A stretch of DNA of 64,000 bases, from NCBI RefSeq assembly GCF_013407935.1, contig NZ_JACBZU010000003.1, positions 186,001 to 250,000 on the forward strand, written 5' to 3'. Under the pieces are notes generated by a model. The model saw only the letters and a list, made by a program, of their open reading frames with translations. It searched no databases and was not told the DNA's origin. Origin of the DNA: Allomuricauda sp. ARW1Y1. Its GTDB lineage: Bacteria; Bacteroidota; Bacteroidia; Flavobacteriales; Flavobacteriaceae. Both the position numbers and the translations under genes were made by a program. Of the stretch, positions 8,210 through 15,488 are shown one piece after another. How positions within the stretch are numbered: the stretch's first letter is position 1; every line of letters begins with the position of its first letter.

Positions 8210-9025
8210 ATGTTACACATTTTAGCACCCACCGATTTTTCGAACAACTCCTATAATGCGATTTATTACGCAGCTCGGTTGTTTGCCGATACCGATAGCG
8301 AATTTCATATCGTACACGTCTGCGGGACTGAGGGAAGTTCCGATTTGGAAAGCTCAAAATTGGAATCCACCAAAAACTTGGATGCACTGCAGCACCGGCT
8401 CATTCGTGATGTGGGCAAAAACAACAAGCATTCGTGGAAAAAGGTTTCCTTGTGCTCCGATATGGCCAAAGGCATTGCTGATTATGCCAAGGAAAACGAT
8501 ATGGATCTTACAGTCATCGGCAACAAGGCTAAGGAAGAAGTAAAGGACATTCTTTTTGGGAACAATGCCATGCAATTGGTGCGGGAGATTACTCATTGCC
8601 CAGTACTCATTATCCCCTTGGAAATTGATTTTAAAAGGGTCGATAAGATGGCCTTTGCATCAAATTATGTGAGGCCTATTCACGCAGAAAGCGTTAGTGC
8701 ACTTCAGTTTTTTAGTGCGTTACTGGATAGTGTCATTGTTCCCATGAGTATCGAAGACGATAAAGGGAAAGACGCCTCAAAGCAAAATAGGGCGGATTTT
8801 TTGGAGGCCATTTCCGAGAGCGCATCCAAAGAGGTCAAACTCCCGGTGTTCGAGGGCAAGGTAAACACCATATTGGAATTTGTGGACCTATGGAGCATTG
8901 ATATGCTTTGCATGGTGTACTATCCCCATCATTTCTTTTTGGAATTTATAGGAAAGGGAATCATCAAAGAGCTCAATACAAAATTGAAGATTCCGTTTTT
9001 GATCCTGCCCGATACATCCAACTGA
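8210..9025 (+). CDS. Universal stress protein paralogue with degenerate ATP motif
   Basis: The 271-residue protein begins HILAPTDFSNNSYNA, clearly of the UspA family and co-oriented with its neighbour 9 bp upstream. In domain 1 the usual GxxGxxG segment reads IGNKAKEEVKDILFGNN: the second and third glycines are lost and S/T is replaced by N, so ATP binding is doubtful. Domain 2 also lacks the motif. It may act as a non-binding partner in a Usp heterodimer (inference). The final TGA overlaps an FNR-type box at 9023-9034. Confidence 0.88.
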   Translation: MLHILAPTDFSNNSYNAIYYAARLFADTDSEFHIVHVCGTEGSSDLESSKLESTKNLDALQHRLIRDVGKNNKHSWKKVSLCSDMAKGIADYAKENDMDLTVIGNKAKEEVKDILFGNNAMQLVREITHCPVLIIPLEIDFKRVDKMAFASNYVRPIHAESVSALQFFSALLDSVIVPMSIEDDKGKDASKQNRADFLEAISESASKEVKLPVFEGKVNTILEFVDLWSIDMLCMVYYPHHFFLEFIGKGIIKELNTKLKIPFLILPDTSN

Positions 9026-9065
9026 CGAAAATCATAGGGCAGTTTTCTGACCTGACTTATTTTAT
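9023..9065 (+). promoter_or_regulatory. FNR-type box with weak -7 box upstream of the frameshifted gene
   Basis: TGAC-GAAA-ATCA spans 9023-9034 and overlaps the stop codon of the fourth usp gene. TATTTTAT (4 of 6 fixed bases) spans 9058-9065, with centres 33 bp apart. The gene begins at 9137. Confidence 0.35.
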
Positions 9066-9136
9066 AATGAGTTAAAAGGGATGGAAAGCGAACGAGCCAT
9101 CTGGAAGAAAATGATAATTGAAAAATTGATGAAACT

Positions 9137-9564
9137 ATGAAGCAAATAGGAATTTGGTTGGATAAGCAGGAAGCCAACGTTGTGGTATTGAACAATGGGA
9201 AGGAAAGTATGTTCACTATTCCTTCGGAATTGGATTTTTTCAACCCCAAAGGCGGGGCACGATCCAAGACCAAATGGGGCCCACAGGACGTGGTGCAGGA
9301 CAGCAAGTATTTGGAAAGGGAAAAACATCAGTTAAAAAGTATTTTGATACGCTTGCCAAAAAGGTTTCCGATGCCGATGAACTTGCCATTTTTGGCCCTG
9401 CCGAAACCCCTGATAAGTTTACCGATGCCTTAAGATCTAGACACTCGGCCCTAGCCAGCAAAATCAAATTGACGGAGACAGCCGATAGTATGACCGAAAA
9501 CCAGTTTAAAGCATTGGTAAAACGCTCTTTTGGAATGGATGACCGATATCCCGAAGGCGATTAA
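9137..9564 (+). pseudogene. Small eRF1-domain-like protein, interrupted by a -1 frameshift
   Basis: Two reading frames together make one protein of about 142 residues. The first frame (ATG 9137) gives KQIGIWLDKQEANVV, then GPQDVVQDSKYLEREKHQLK. The second, from about 9334, continues KKYFDTLAKKVSDADELAIFGPAETPDKF and ends at TAA 9564. The junction is the five-A run 9334-9338: a sixth A, or a -1 slip on AAA 9335-9337, restores the frame. The pattern resembles small bacterial proteins related to eRF1 domain 2 or host-attachment proteins, but I am not certain of the family. The strong coding signal on both sides suggests sequence error, very recent inactivation or programmed slippage. Confidence 0.6.
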
Positions 9565-9579
9565 GATTGCCCCGGAACA

Positions 9580-9622
9580 TGATTTAGGTCATTTCATAGC
9601 TAGCTAGTTTGTACTACATTCA
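9580..9622 (+). promoter_or_regulatory. FNR-type box with weak -7 box upstream of the 9651 gene
   Basis: TGAT-TTAG-GTCA spans 9580-9591, one base from symmetry and 60 bp before ATG 9651. TACATTCA (4 of 6 fixed bases) spans 9615-9622 at the 33-bp spacing. A different TTTG at 9608-9611 could serve instead, which would break the spacing rule. Confidence 0.35.
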
Positions 9623-9650
9623 ATCCAAATTTAATGTAACTGCCGTAACG

Positions 9651-10055
9651 ATGAAGAGGGAGAGACAAATAGCGGTAATGCATGGAGAATTACAGACATG
9701 GAAATCCTATCTGCAGTTTATAGCGGATGAGATGGCTTTTATTCAAAGACTGCTCGATTCCTATGTATTTGAGCCACGGACTCCCAAATTGTTCGAACGT
9801 TTGGAAAACTTCAAACAACACTTCGATAGTTCCAAGGCCGAACGCTGTTCGTTATCGGAATTCATCAAAAATCATGAAAATGGACTGGGCGGCATCTTTG
9901 AATGCACGCAAGATGAGTGCGATGGCCATTACTACGAAAAGCACTTAAGCCTCAAGAATAGAGTGGACCGGTATATTGAGACTTACATCAATTTGAAAAA
10001 AGAGGTGTACGATTATGCCGGGGCCATACTCAAGAAAAAGAAGCCCTTGTACTGA
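9651..10055 (+). CDS. Uncharacterised helical protein, paralogue of the 10607 gene
   Basis: The 134-residue cytoplasmic protein is predicted all-helical and charged. ATG 9651 (MKRERQIAVMHGELQ) is preferred to the TTG 42 bp upstream. It shares layout with the protein at 10607: a segment of the form ELxxWxxxxxFxxDEMxFxxxLLxxY near the start, a central acidic helix, and a basic C-terminus (here KKKKPLY). I do not recognise the family. Two Cys and several His lie in ECTQDECDGHYYEKH (about 85-99), but no metal site is proven. It lies between the frameshifted gene and hsp20, 59 bp upstream of the latter. Confidence 0.7.
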   Translation: MKRERQIAVMHGELQTWKSYLQFIADEMAFIQRLLDSYVFEPRTPKLFERLENFKQHFDSSKAERCSLSEFIKNHENGLGGIFECTQDECDGHYYEKHLSLKNRVDRYIETYINLKKEVYDYAGAILKKKKPLY

Positions 10056-10114
10056 TGTGGCGTTGACCATATCGGAGAGTCAAGCAATTATTTAATCTGT
10101 TAAATCAACTAGTT

Positions 10115-10555
10115 ATGTCATTGGTAAAATTGGACGGAAAGCGATTTCCATGGAACGAAAGACTGATTGATTTTTTCAGTCGGGATGCATTTGTGGATGA
10201 TGATTTTTTCAATTTGGAGAAAACCCATCCATCCATGAATGTCAAGGAACACAAAGATGATTTTGAAATTGAGTTTGCCGCACCGGGATTTGAAAAGAAA
10301 GATTTCAAGATCACTATGAAAGATGATGTATTGGAGGTTTCGGCCCAAAAGCGTAAAGAGAAGACCGAAGAGGAAGAGAACTTTACCCGAAGGGAGTTCA
10401 ACTACAATGCATTTACCAGAAGTTTACAATTGCCACCCACCGTAGATCGCTCCAAAGATGTTAAGGCGGTATACCAAAACGGTATCCTTACCCTCAAGGT
10501 CCATAAAATGGAAGCGGCCAAAAACAACCAAAAAAAGGTGATTGAAGTGGCATAG
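10115..10555 (+). CDS. Hsp20/alpha-crystallin small heat shock protein
   Basis: The 146-residue ATP-independent holdase has a short N-terminal arm and an alpha-crystallin domain (about 40-135) starting MNVKEHKDDFEIEFAAPGFEKKDF. It carries FTRREFNYNAFTRSLQLP and the conserved NGILTLKV near the end. The family binds unfolding proteins in the cytosol as large oligomers and hands them to DnaK, so the cbpA-cbpM pair in the same island is a logical partner. No convincing FNR-type box lies directly upstream. TTGAC...GTCAA at 10063-10085 has the wrong spacing, so transcription may come from the 9580 promoter. Confidence 0.93.
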   Translation: MSLVKLDGKRFPWNERLIDFFSRDAFVDDDFFNLEKTHPSMNVKEHKDDFEIEFAAPGFEKKDFKITMKDDVLEVSAQKRKEKTEEEENFTRREFNYNAFTRSLQLPPTVDRSKDVKAVYQNGILTLKVHKMEAAKNNQKKVIEVA

Positions 10556-10565
10556 TTAAAAACCA

Positions 10566-10590
10566 GCGGCAGATGGTTTCCGTCTGCCGC
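10566..10590. promoter_or_regulatory. Strong intercistronic hairpin between hsp20 and the 10607 gene
   Basis: The arms GCGGCAGATGG and CCGTCTGCCGC form an 11-bp stem with one G-T wobble and a TTT loop. No T-run follows on the plus strand, so it is not a clear terminator. It could stabilise the hsp20 message or attenuate read-through into the downstream genes. Confidence 0.55.
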
Positions 10591-10606
10591 AAAATGTAAT
10601 TCAGTG

Positions 10607-11050
10607 ATGGAAACAAAATCGAACAAACGACAATATAGGGAATGGTTCAGTGCAGATGAGCTGCACGAAGAGACCAGACAATGGTGTTCCGAGATGAAAT
10701 TTGCCCGGGACGAGCAAAAATTCCTGAACAGCATGATCAAGGACTATACCTTGGACATCATCGACTCCGACATGTTCAAAACCATACAGCCCATTGTGGA
10801 TGCGTTGAACATCTGCGAAAGGGATTTGGTGGAACTTTTCAAAAAGGTTCAGCTGCACGAAAACCAGCTTCAAATTATGGTAGATGAGGTCAACCAAGAG
10901 AAAATGGAGGCCGCTTATCTGGATACGCACAACGACCTTGCCAAGGAAGTATCGGATTACTTTGTACGGTACCGCGATGCGAAAAACAAGATTTTCGACA
11001 TCGTATCCCAGGTAATGAAGCGCAGAAGACAAAAACGATTATTGAATTAA
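10607..11050 (+). CDS. Uncharacterised helical protein, paralogue of the 9651 gene
   Basis: The 147-residue charged, predicted all-helical protein has no signal peptide. ATG 10607 is preferred over the GTG directly before it. It begins ETKSNKRQYREWFSADELH, has MKFARDEQKFLNSMIKDYTL, and ends in the basic tail KRRRQKRLLN. Layout and spacing of aromatic and acidic residues match the 9651 product, so the two genes bracket hsp20 as diverged duplicates. The family is not recognised. The D-lactate dehydrogenase gene starts 16 bp downstream and is likely co-transcribed. Confidence 0.7.
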   Translation: METKSNKRQYREWFSADELHEETRQWCSEMKFARDEQKFLNSMIKDYTLDIIDSDMFKTIQPIVDALNICERDLVELFKKVQLHENQLQIMVDEVNQEKMEAAYLDTHNDLAKEVSDYFVRYRDAKNKIFDIVSQVMKRRRQKRLLN

Positions 11051-11066
11051 TATAGCTCTTAAAAGG

Positions 11067-12074
11067 ATGAAAGTACTGGTGTACAGTGCCAAGGATTTTG
11101 AAATAAAGAACTTGGAGAAAGCGAACAATGGAAAGCATAAAATAAGGTTTGTTCCAGAAGCCTTGGATACCACAACGGCGGTAATGGCGGCAGGATATGA
11201 TGCCGTGTGTATCTTCTCCAACGATGATGCCAGCCTTGTGGTACTCGAAATTCTCCATGACCTTGGCGTAAAGTATATCACCCTGCGATCCACGGGCTAC
11301 AACAATGTCAGCGTAAAATCGGCCAAGCGCATCGGGTTGAAGGTGGCCTATGCCCCAGAGTATTCGCCTCATGCCATTGCCGAACATGCCGTAGGCCTTT
11401 TGCTGGCTTTGGACCGTAAGTTGGTTCAGGCCAACACTCAGGTAAGAGCCTTTAATTTTGCGTTGGACAACCTTATTGGTTCCGACCTGAACGGAAAGAC
11501 CGTAGGTATCTTCGGAACGGGACGGATCGGTTCCATTTTGGTGAAAATATTCCATGCTTTCGGATGTAAGGTCGTGGCCCACGACCTGGAGCGCAATCAC
11601 TATTTGGAAAATCATTATGAAGTGGAATACCTTCCTTTGGAAGAACTCTGCAGGAAGTCGGATATCGTAAGTATTAATACTCCGCTAAATTACAATACCC
11701 ATCATATTTTTAATACAACGCTTCTCATGGCCATGAAGCCAAGTGCCATATTGATCAATACAGCTCGTGGGGGCATTGTAAAAACAGAGGATGTACTGGC
11801 AGCACTCAAAAGCGGTAGGCTTGGTGGCTATGCAACCGATGTATATGAACACGAAAGGGGCATTTTCTTTAAGGACCATAGCAAGAATGGCATTACGGAC
11901 GAACAGCTGAAAGAGCTGATTGCCCTGCCCAATGTGCTGCTGACCCCTCACCAAGCCTTTGCTACCAAGGAAGCCCTTGTTCGTATTGCTGAGACTACCA
12001 TCCACAACTTGGATTGTTGGGAGGAAGGGAAAACCAATACTAACGAGCTTGGATTTGAAACCATTATGTTATAG
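11067..12074 (+). CDS. ldhA: D-lactate dehydrogenase, 2-hydroxyacid dehydrogenase family
   Basis: The 335-residue cytoplasmic enzyme reduces pyruvate to D-lactate with NADH, a fermentative reaction. The substrate domain has RSTGYNNV (about 74-81). The Rossmann fold has GIFGTGRIGS (147-156), followed by an acidic residue in AHDLER that favours NADH. Catalytic residues are R234 (NTARGG), E263 (DVYEHERG) and H295 (LTPHQAFAT). Length and motifs fit fermentative LdhA rather than glycerate dehydrogenases. It ends the stress operon and overlaps the tail of the convergent cls gene by 6 bp. Confidence 0.92.
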   Translation: MKVLVYSAKDFEIKNLEKANNGKHKIRFVPEALDTTTAVMAAGYDAVCIFSNDDASLVVLEILHDLGVKYITLRSTGYNNVSVKSAKRIGLKVAYAPEYSPHAIAEHAVGLLLALDRKLVQANTQVRAFNFALDNLIGSDLNGKTVGIFGTGRIGSILVKIFHAFGCKVVAHDLERNHYLENHYEVEYLPLEELCRKSDIVSINTPLNYNTHHIFNTTLLMAMKPSAILINTARGGIVKTEDVLAALKSGRLGGYATDVYEHERGIFFKDHSKNGITDEQLKELIALPNVLLTPHQAFATKEALVRIAETTIHNLDCWEEGKTNTNELGFETIML

Positions 12075-13475
12075 GAGTGGGCTCAATAGCTTGGCAAATC
12101 CTTCGATCAACTTTTTGGTCCAAGGTCGGTTTTTATGAGCTTCGTAATCATCCAACAGCAGGGATCTTTCACAATCTTTTAAAAAATCCGATTTCATCTG
12201 TTGGCAAAGGGGTGCATCGTACACAAAGACCTGGGCCTCATAATTTTGTTGAAGGCTCCGATTATCCAGATTGGCCGTTCCAATGCTGGCGATTTCATCG
12301 TCACAGAGCATTACTTTGCTGTGCAGAAAACCATCAGCGTAGAGATAAATTTTGATCCCTGCCTTTAGATAGGATTCAAAATACGCCCTTACGCACCAAT
12401 CCACCAGTTTGATATCGGTGCTGGTCGACATTAATATGCGAACATCCACACCGCTGAGGGCTGCGGTCATCAAGGCCTGTAAAATGGCATGGTTAGGTAT
12501 AATATAAGGGTTAACGATGTAAAGATATTTCTCCGCACTGTTGATGATGGAAAAATACACCTGTTCCATCACATCAAAATCATCATCCGGACCGCTGGGC
12601 ACAATTTGTAGGGAAGTATCACGCTCCAAGGTTTTATGGATGTTGAAGGCAGAAACATCCACCTTTTTTTCGCTCGCCAGAAACCAGTCGGTCACAAACA
12701 ATCGATTTAAAAAATCGACCGCCTCGCCCTCGATTTTTAAGTGGGTATCGTGCCATTTGCCCAAGGCAGGGTCGCCCTTTAGGTATTTATCCGAAATGTT
12801 GATACCTCCCGTAAAGCCGATTTTGTTGTCGATGATAATGATTTTTCGATGGTTCCTGTAATTCAATGAAGCCAAGAACCTGCCAAATTTAAAAGGGAGG
12901 AACTGGGCCGTTTCCACACCTATTTCGTTTAATTTTTTCAGGTATTTTTTGCTTAGCGAATAACTGCCTATACCGTCATATAGTAATCGAACGGTCACAT
13001 TTTCATTCACTTTACGTTCAAAGACATCCAAAAGCCTATCCGCCAACAGGCCATCCTCAAAAATGTAATACTGCAAGTGGATGTGGTCTTGGGCTTCTTC
13101 GAGGGCATGGAAGATGTGCTCAAAAGTTTGTTGCCCATCCTTTAAAAGTTCCAATTCATTGTGGCAGGTAACTGGGCATTTGGCCGTTTTGGTAATCAAG
13201 GAAGTGATTTTGAGCTTGTTTATGGATAGTTTCGGGTCACAATGGATTTCTTCCGATTGTTCCAACGGGCCAAACTCATTTTTGAGGGAAAACATTTTAC
13301 TCTTTCTCCGGTTCCTGCCGAATAAAAGATAAAGAAGAATCCCTGCCACCGGAATGGTAAAAATGGCCAGTAACCAAGCCAAGGTTTTGCTGGGCCTGAC
13401 CCCGTTCAATAAAAGGCTTACCACCATGATCAGGGCAATCAATATATAGAGGCCGATAAGAATGGGAATGAGCAT
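12069..13475 (-). CDS. cls: Cardiolipin synthase
   Basis: The 468-residue inner-membrane enzyme condenses phosphatidylglycerol molecules into cardiolipin. Two N-terminal membrane segments (about 3-25 and 33-52, PLDNc domain ending LLYLLFGRNRRK) precede two phospholipase D domains. Their HxKxxxxD motifs are NHRKIIIIDNKIGFTGG near residue 210 and HSKVMLCDDEIASIGTANLD near 385. Both sites look intact. It faces away from tldD across a 345-bp gap and converges with ldhA. Membrane remodelling under stress fits the island, but no FNR-type box is seen upstream. Confidence 0.93.
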   Translation of the reverse strand: MLIPILIGLYILIALIMVVSLLLNGVRPSKTLAWLLAIFTIPVAGILLYLLFGRNRRKSKMFSLKNEFGPLEQSEEIHCDPKLSINKLKITSLITKTAKCPVTCHNELELLKDGQQTFEHIFHALEEAQDHIHLQYYIFEDGLLADRLLDVFERKVNENVTVRLLYDGIGSYSLSKKYLKKLNEIGVETAQFLPFKFGRFLASLNYRNHRKIIIIDNKIGFTGGINISDKYLKGDPALGKWHDTHLKIEGEAVDFLNRLFVTDWFLASEKKVDVSAFNIHKTLERDTSLQIVPSGPDDDFDVMEQVYFSIINSAEKYLYIVNPYIIPNHAILQALMTAALSGVDVRILMSTSTDIKLVDWCVRAYFESYLKAGIKIYLYADGFLHSKVMLCDDEIASIGTANLDNRSLQQNYEAQVFVYDAPLCQQMKSDFLKDCERSLLLDDYEAHKNRPWTKKLIEGFAKLLSPLL

Positions 13476-13820
13476 CCGTTGGTATTAAGCTGTTTGAAAT
13501 ACATTGACAAGGTAGTAAAAGTATTTTGCCAATAAAATTGGGCTGGTCAATCATAGGAATGTTAAAATATCACTGATTGATTCATGCCTTTCAAATTATG
13601 TGGACAAAAAGTGTAACAAATCTGTAAAAATTGATACCAAAAAATGCGGTCCAGCCACTCACAAAGATGAAAAAGGCCTCTGCTTTTGGATTTTAGGTTA
13701 AAATTAACATAAAGCTACAGGAGCACTCCTTAATTTTAAGACCCACGGATTTGAATGGATTATTTTACATACATACATACCCACCTTTTATCAACTCAGA
13801 ATAAATCAAATAACTAACAT
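13476..13820. other. Divergent intergenic region between cls and tldD
   Basis: No gene is seen in these 345 bp. It must hold the promoters of cls (minus) and tldD (plus). A short ACAT microsatellite (three and a half copies, 13767-13780) lies 40 bp before tldD, close to a TATTTTAC element that could be its -7 box. No palindrome of the stress-island type was found. Confidence 0.5.
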
Positions 13821-15461
13821 ATGAAAAGAAGAGATTTTGTACAGTACGCTGGTATGGGTGCAGGGGCCATGATGATGCCCTCGCTTCTTATGGGAAACAA
13901 TATTCCCGCGGAAGCACTGCTCGAACCAGGGATGGATACCGTACTCAAAAAGAAAATGGCCGATGTTGCCCTTAACACGGCAAAGTCCATGGGAGCCACC
14001 TATGCCGATGCAAGGATTGGAAGATACCTGAACCAATACGTCTTCACTAGGGAGGATAAAGTACAGAACGTAGTCAACACCGAATCCTTTGGAATCGGAA
14101 TCCGTGTGATTGCCAATGGCACCTGGGGATTCGCTTCTACCAACGATGTGACCGAGGATGGGATCAAAAATGCAACCCAACAGGCCGTAGCGATTGCCAA
14201 GGCCAATTCTAAAATCCAAAAAGAACCCGTGGTTTTAGCGCCTGTGCAAGGGCATGGCGAGGTTTCGTGGAAAACACCTATCCAAAAGGACTTTAAAGAA
14301 GTACCTATTTCCGAAAAAGTGGACCTTTTGTTGAGTGCCAATGCCGCTGCTATGGAAAATGGGGCCAACTTTGTGAACTCTGCCCTATTTATGGTGAACG
14401 AGCAAAAATATTTTGCCTCTACCGATGGGTCGTACATTGACCAAGACGTACACCGTATCTGGCCAACCTTTAACGTAACGGCTATTGACCGACAGGCGGG
14501 TAAATTCAAGAGCCGACAGGCCTTGAGTGCCCCTATGGGAATGGGATATGAATATATGGATGGTCTGGAATCCGAAAAATTGTCCGGTCCAGAAGGCATC
14601 AAACTTTACAACAGAAGCTACGATATCGTAGAAGATGCTACCATGGCTGCACAACAGGCCAAGCAAAAACTTTCCGCAAAATCGGTGGAAGCTGGTAAAT
14701 ACGATTTGGTGTTGGAACCTAATCATCTTGGTTTGACCATTCACGAATCAGTAGGTCACCCATTGGAACTCGACCGTGTGCTTGGATACGAAGCGAATTA
14801 TGCGGGAACCAGTTTTGCCACTTTGGACAAATGGGAATCCAAAGACTTTAACTACGGAAGCGACATCGTAAACATCGTGGCCGATAAGACCCAAGTAGGA
14901 TCTTTAGGTGCCGTAGGTTATGATGATGAAGGCGTGAAGACCAAAAAATGGGATTTGATCCGTAATGGTACATTGGTGAACTACCAAGCCATCCGTGACC
15001 AAGTCCATATGATCGACCAAAATGAATCACACGGTTGTTGCTATGCGCAGAGTTGGGAAGATGTGCAGTTCCAGCGTATGCCCAATGTTTCCTTGGAACC
15101 CGGTACCGAAAAATACTCGTTGCAGGATATGATCAAGGATGTGGACAAAGGAATCTACATTTTGGGCCGTGGTTCGTATTCCATCGATCAACAGCGATAT
15201 AACTTCCAATTTGGAGGAACCTTGTTCTACGAAATCAAGAATGGTGAGATAGCCGGTATGCTGGAAGATGTGGCCTACCAATCCAATACCCAAGAGTTTT
15301 GGAATTCCTGTGCAAAAATCTGTGATAAAGACGATTATCGATTGTTCGGTTCCTTCTTTGATGGTAAGGGGCAACCCTCTCAAGTCAGTGCCGTTTCCCA
15401 CGGAAGCTCCACTTCTAGATTTAACGGAATCAATGTAATCAATACAGGTAGGACCATTTAA
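13821..15461 (+). CDS. tldD: TldD-family metalloprotease with Tat-like leader
   Basis: The 546-residue protein is the catalytic partner of a TldD/TldE peptidase, with the zinc motif H308-E309-x-x-x-H313 (HESVGHPLELDR). In E. coli, TldD/TldE works in the cytoplasm and trims peptides such as microcin B17 precursor. Here the N-terminus reads KRRDFVQYAGMGAGAMMMP, a twin-arginine-like leader with a hydrophobic stretch, which suggests export. This has to be reconciled with the partner, which has no leader. The C-terminal half (EAGKYDLVLEPNHLGL, YSIDQQRYNFQFGG) is normal for the family. tldE begins 27 bp downstream. Confidence 0.9.
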   Translation: MKRRDFVQYAGMGAGAMMMPSLLMGNNIPAEALLEPGMDTVLKKKMADVALNTAKSMGATYADARIGRYLNQYVFTREDKVQNVVNTESFGIGIRVIANGTWGFASTNDVTEDGIKNATQQAVAIAKANSKIQKEPVVLAPVQGHGEVSWKTPIQKDFKEVPISEKVDLLLSANAAAMENGANFVNSALFMVNEQKYFASTDGSYIDQDVHRIWPTFNVTAIDRQAGKFKSRQALSAPMGMGYEYMDGLESEKLSGPEGIKLYNRSYDIVEDATMAAQQAKQKLSAKSVEAGKYDLVLEPNHLGLTIHESVGHPLELDRVLGYEANYAGTSFATLDKWESKDFNYGSDIVNIVADKTQVGSLGAVGYDDEGVKTKKWDLIRNGTLVNYQAIRDQVHMIDQNESHGCCYAQSWEDVQFQRMPNVSLEPGTEKYSLQDMIKDVDKGIYILGRGSYSIDQQRYNFQFGGTLFYEIKNGEIAGMLEDVAYQSNTQEFWNSCAKICDKDDYRLFGSFFDGKGQPSQVSAVSHGSSTSRFNGINVINTGRTI

Positions 15462-15488
15462 GGTTTATTCAAATTAAATACTAAGACA

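Noticed and set aside
10063..10085. TTGAC...GTCAA inverted repeat upstream of hsp20 as a further FNR-type site
   Set aside because: The arm spacing (13 bp) differs from the 4-bp spacer of the other sites, and TGACCATATCGG lacks the second arm.
13767..13780. ACAT microsatellite as a phase-variable promoter switch for tldD
   Set aside because: Only three and a half copies are present, too few to support slippage-based switching from one sequence.
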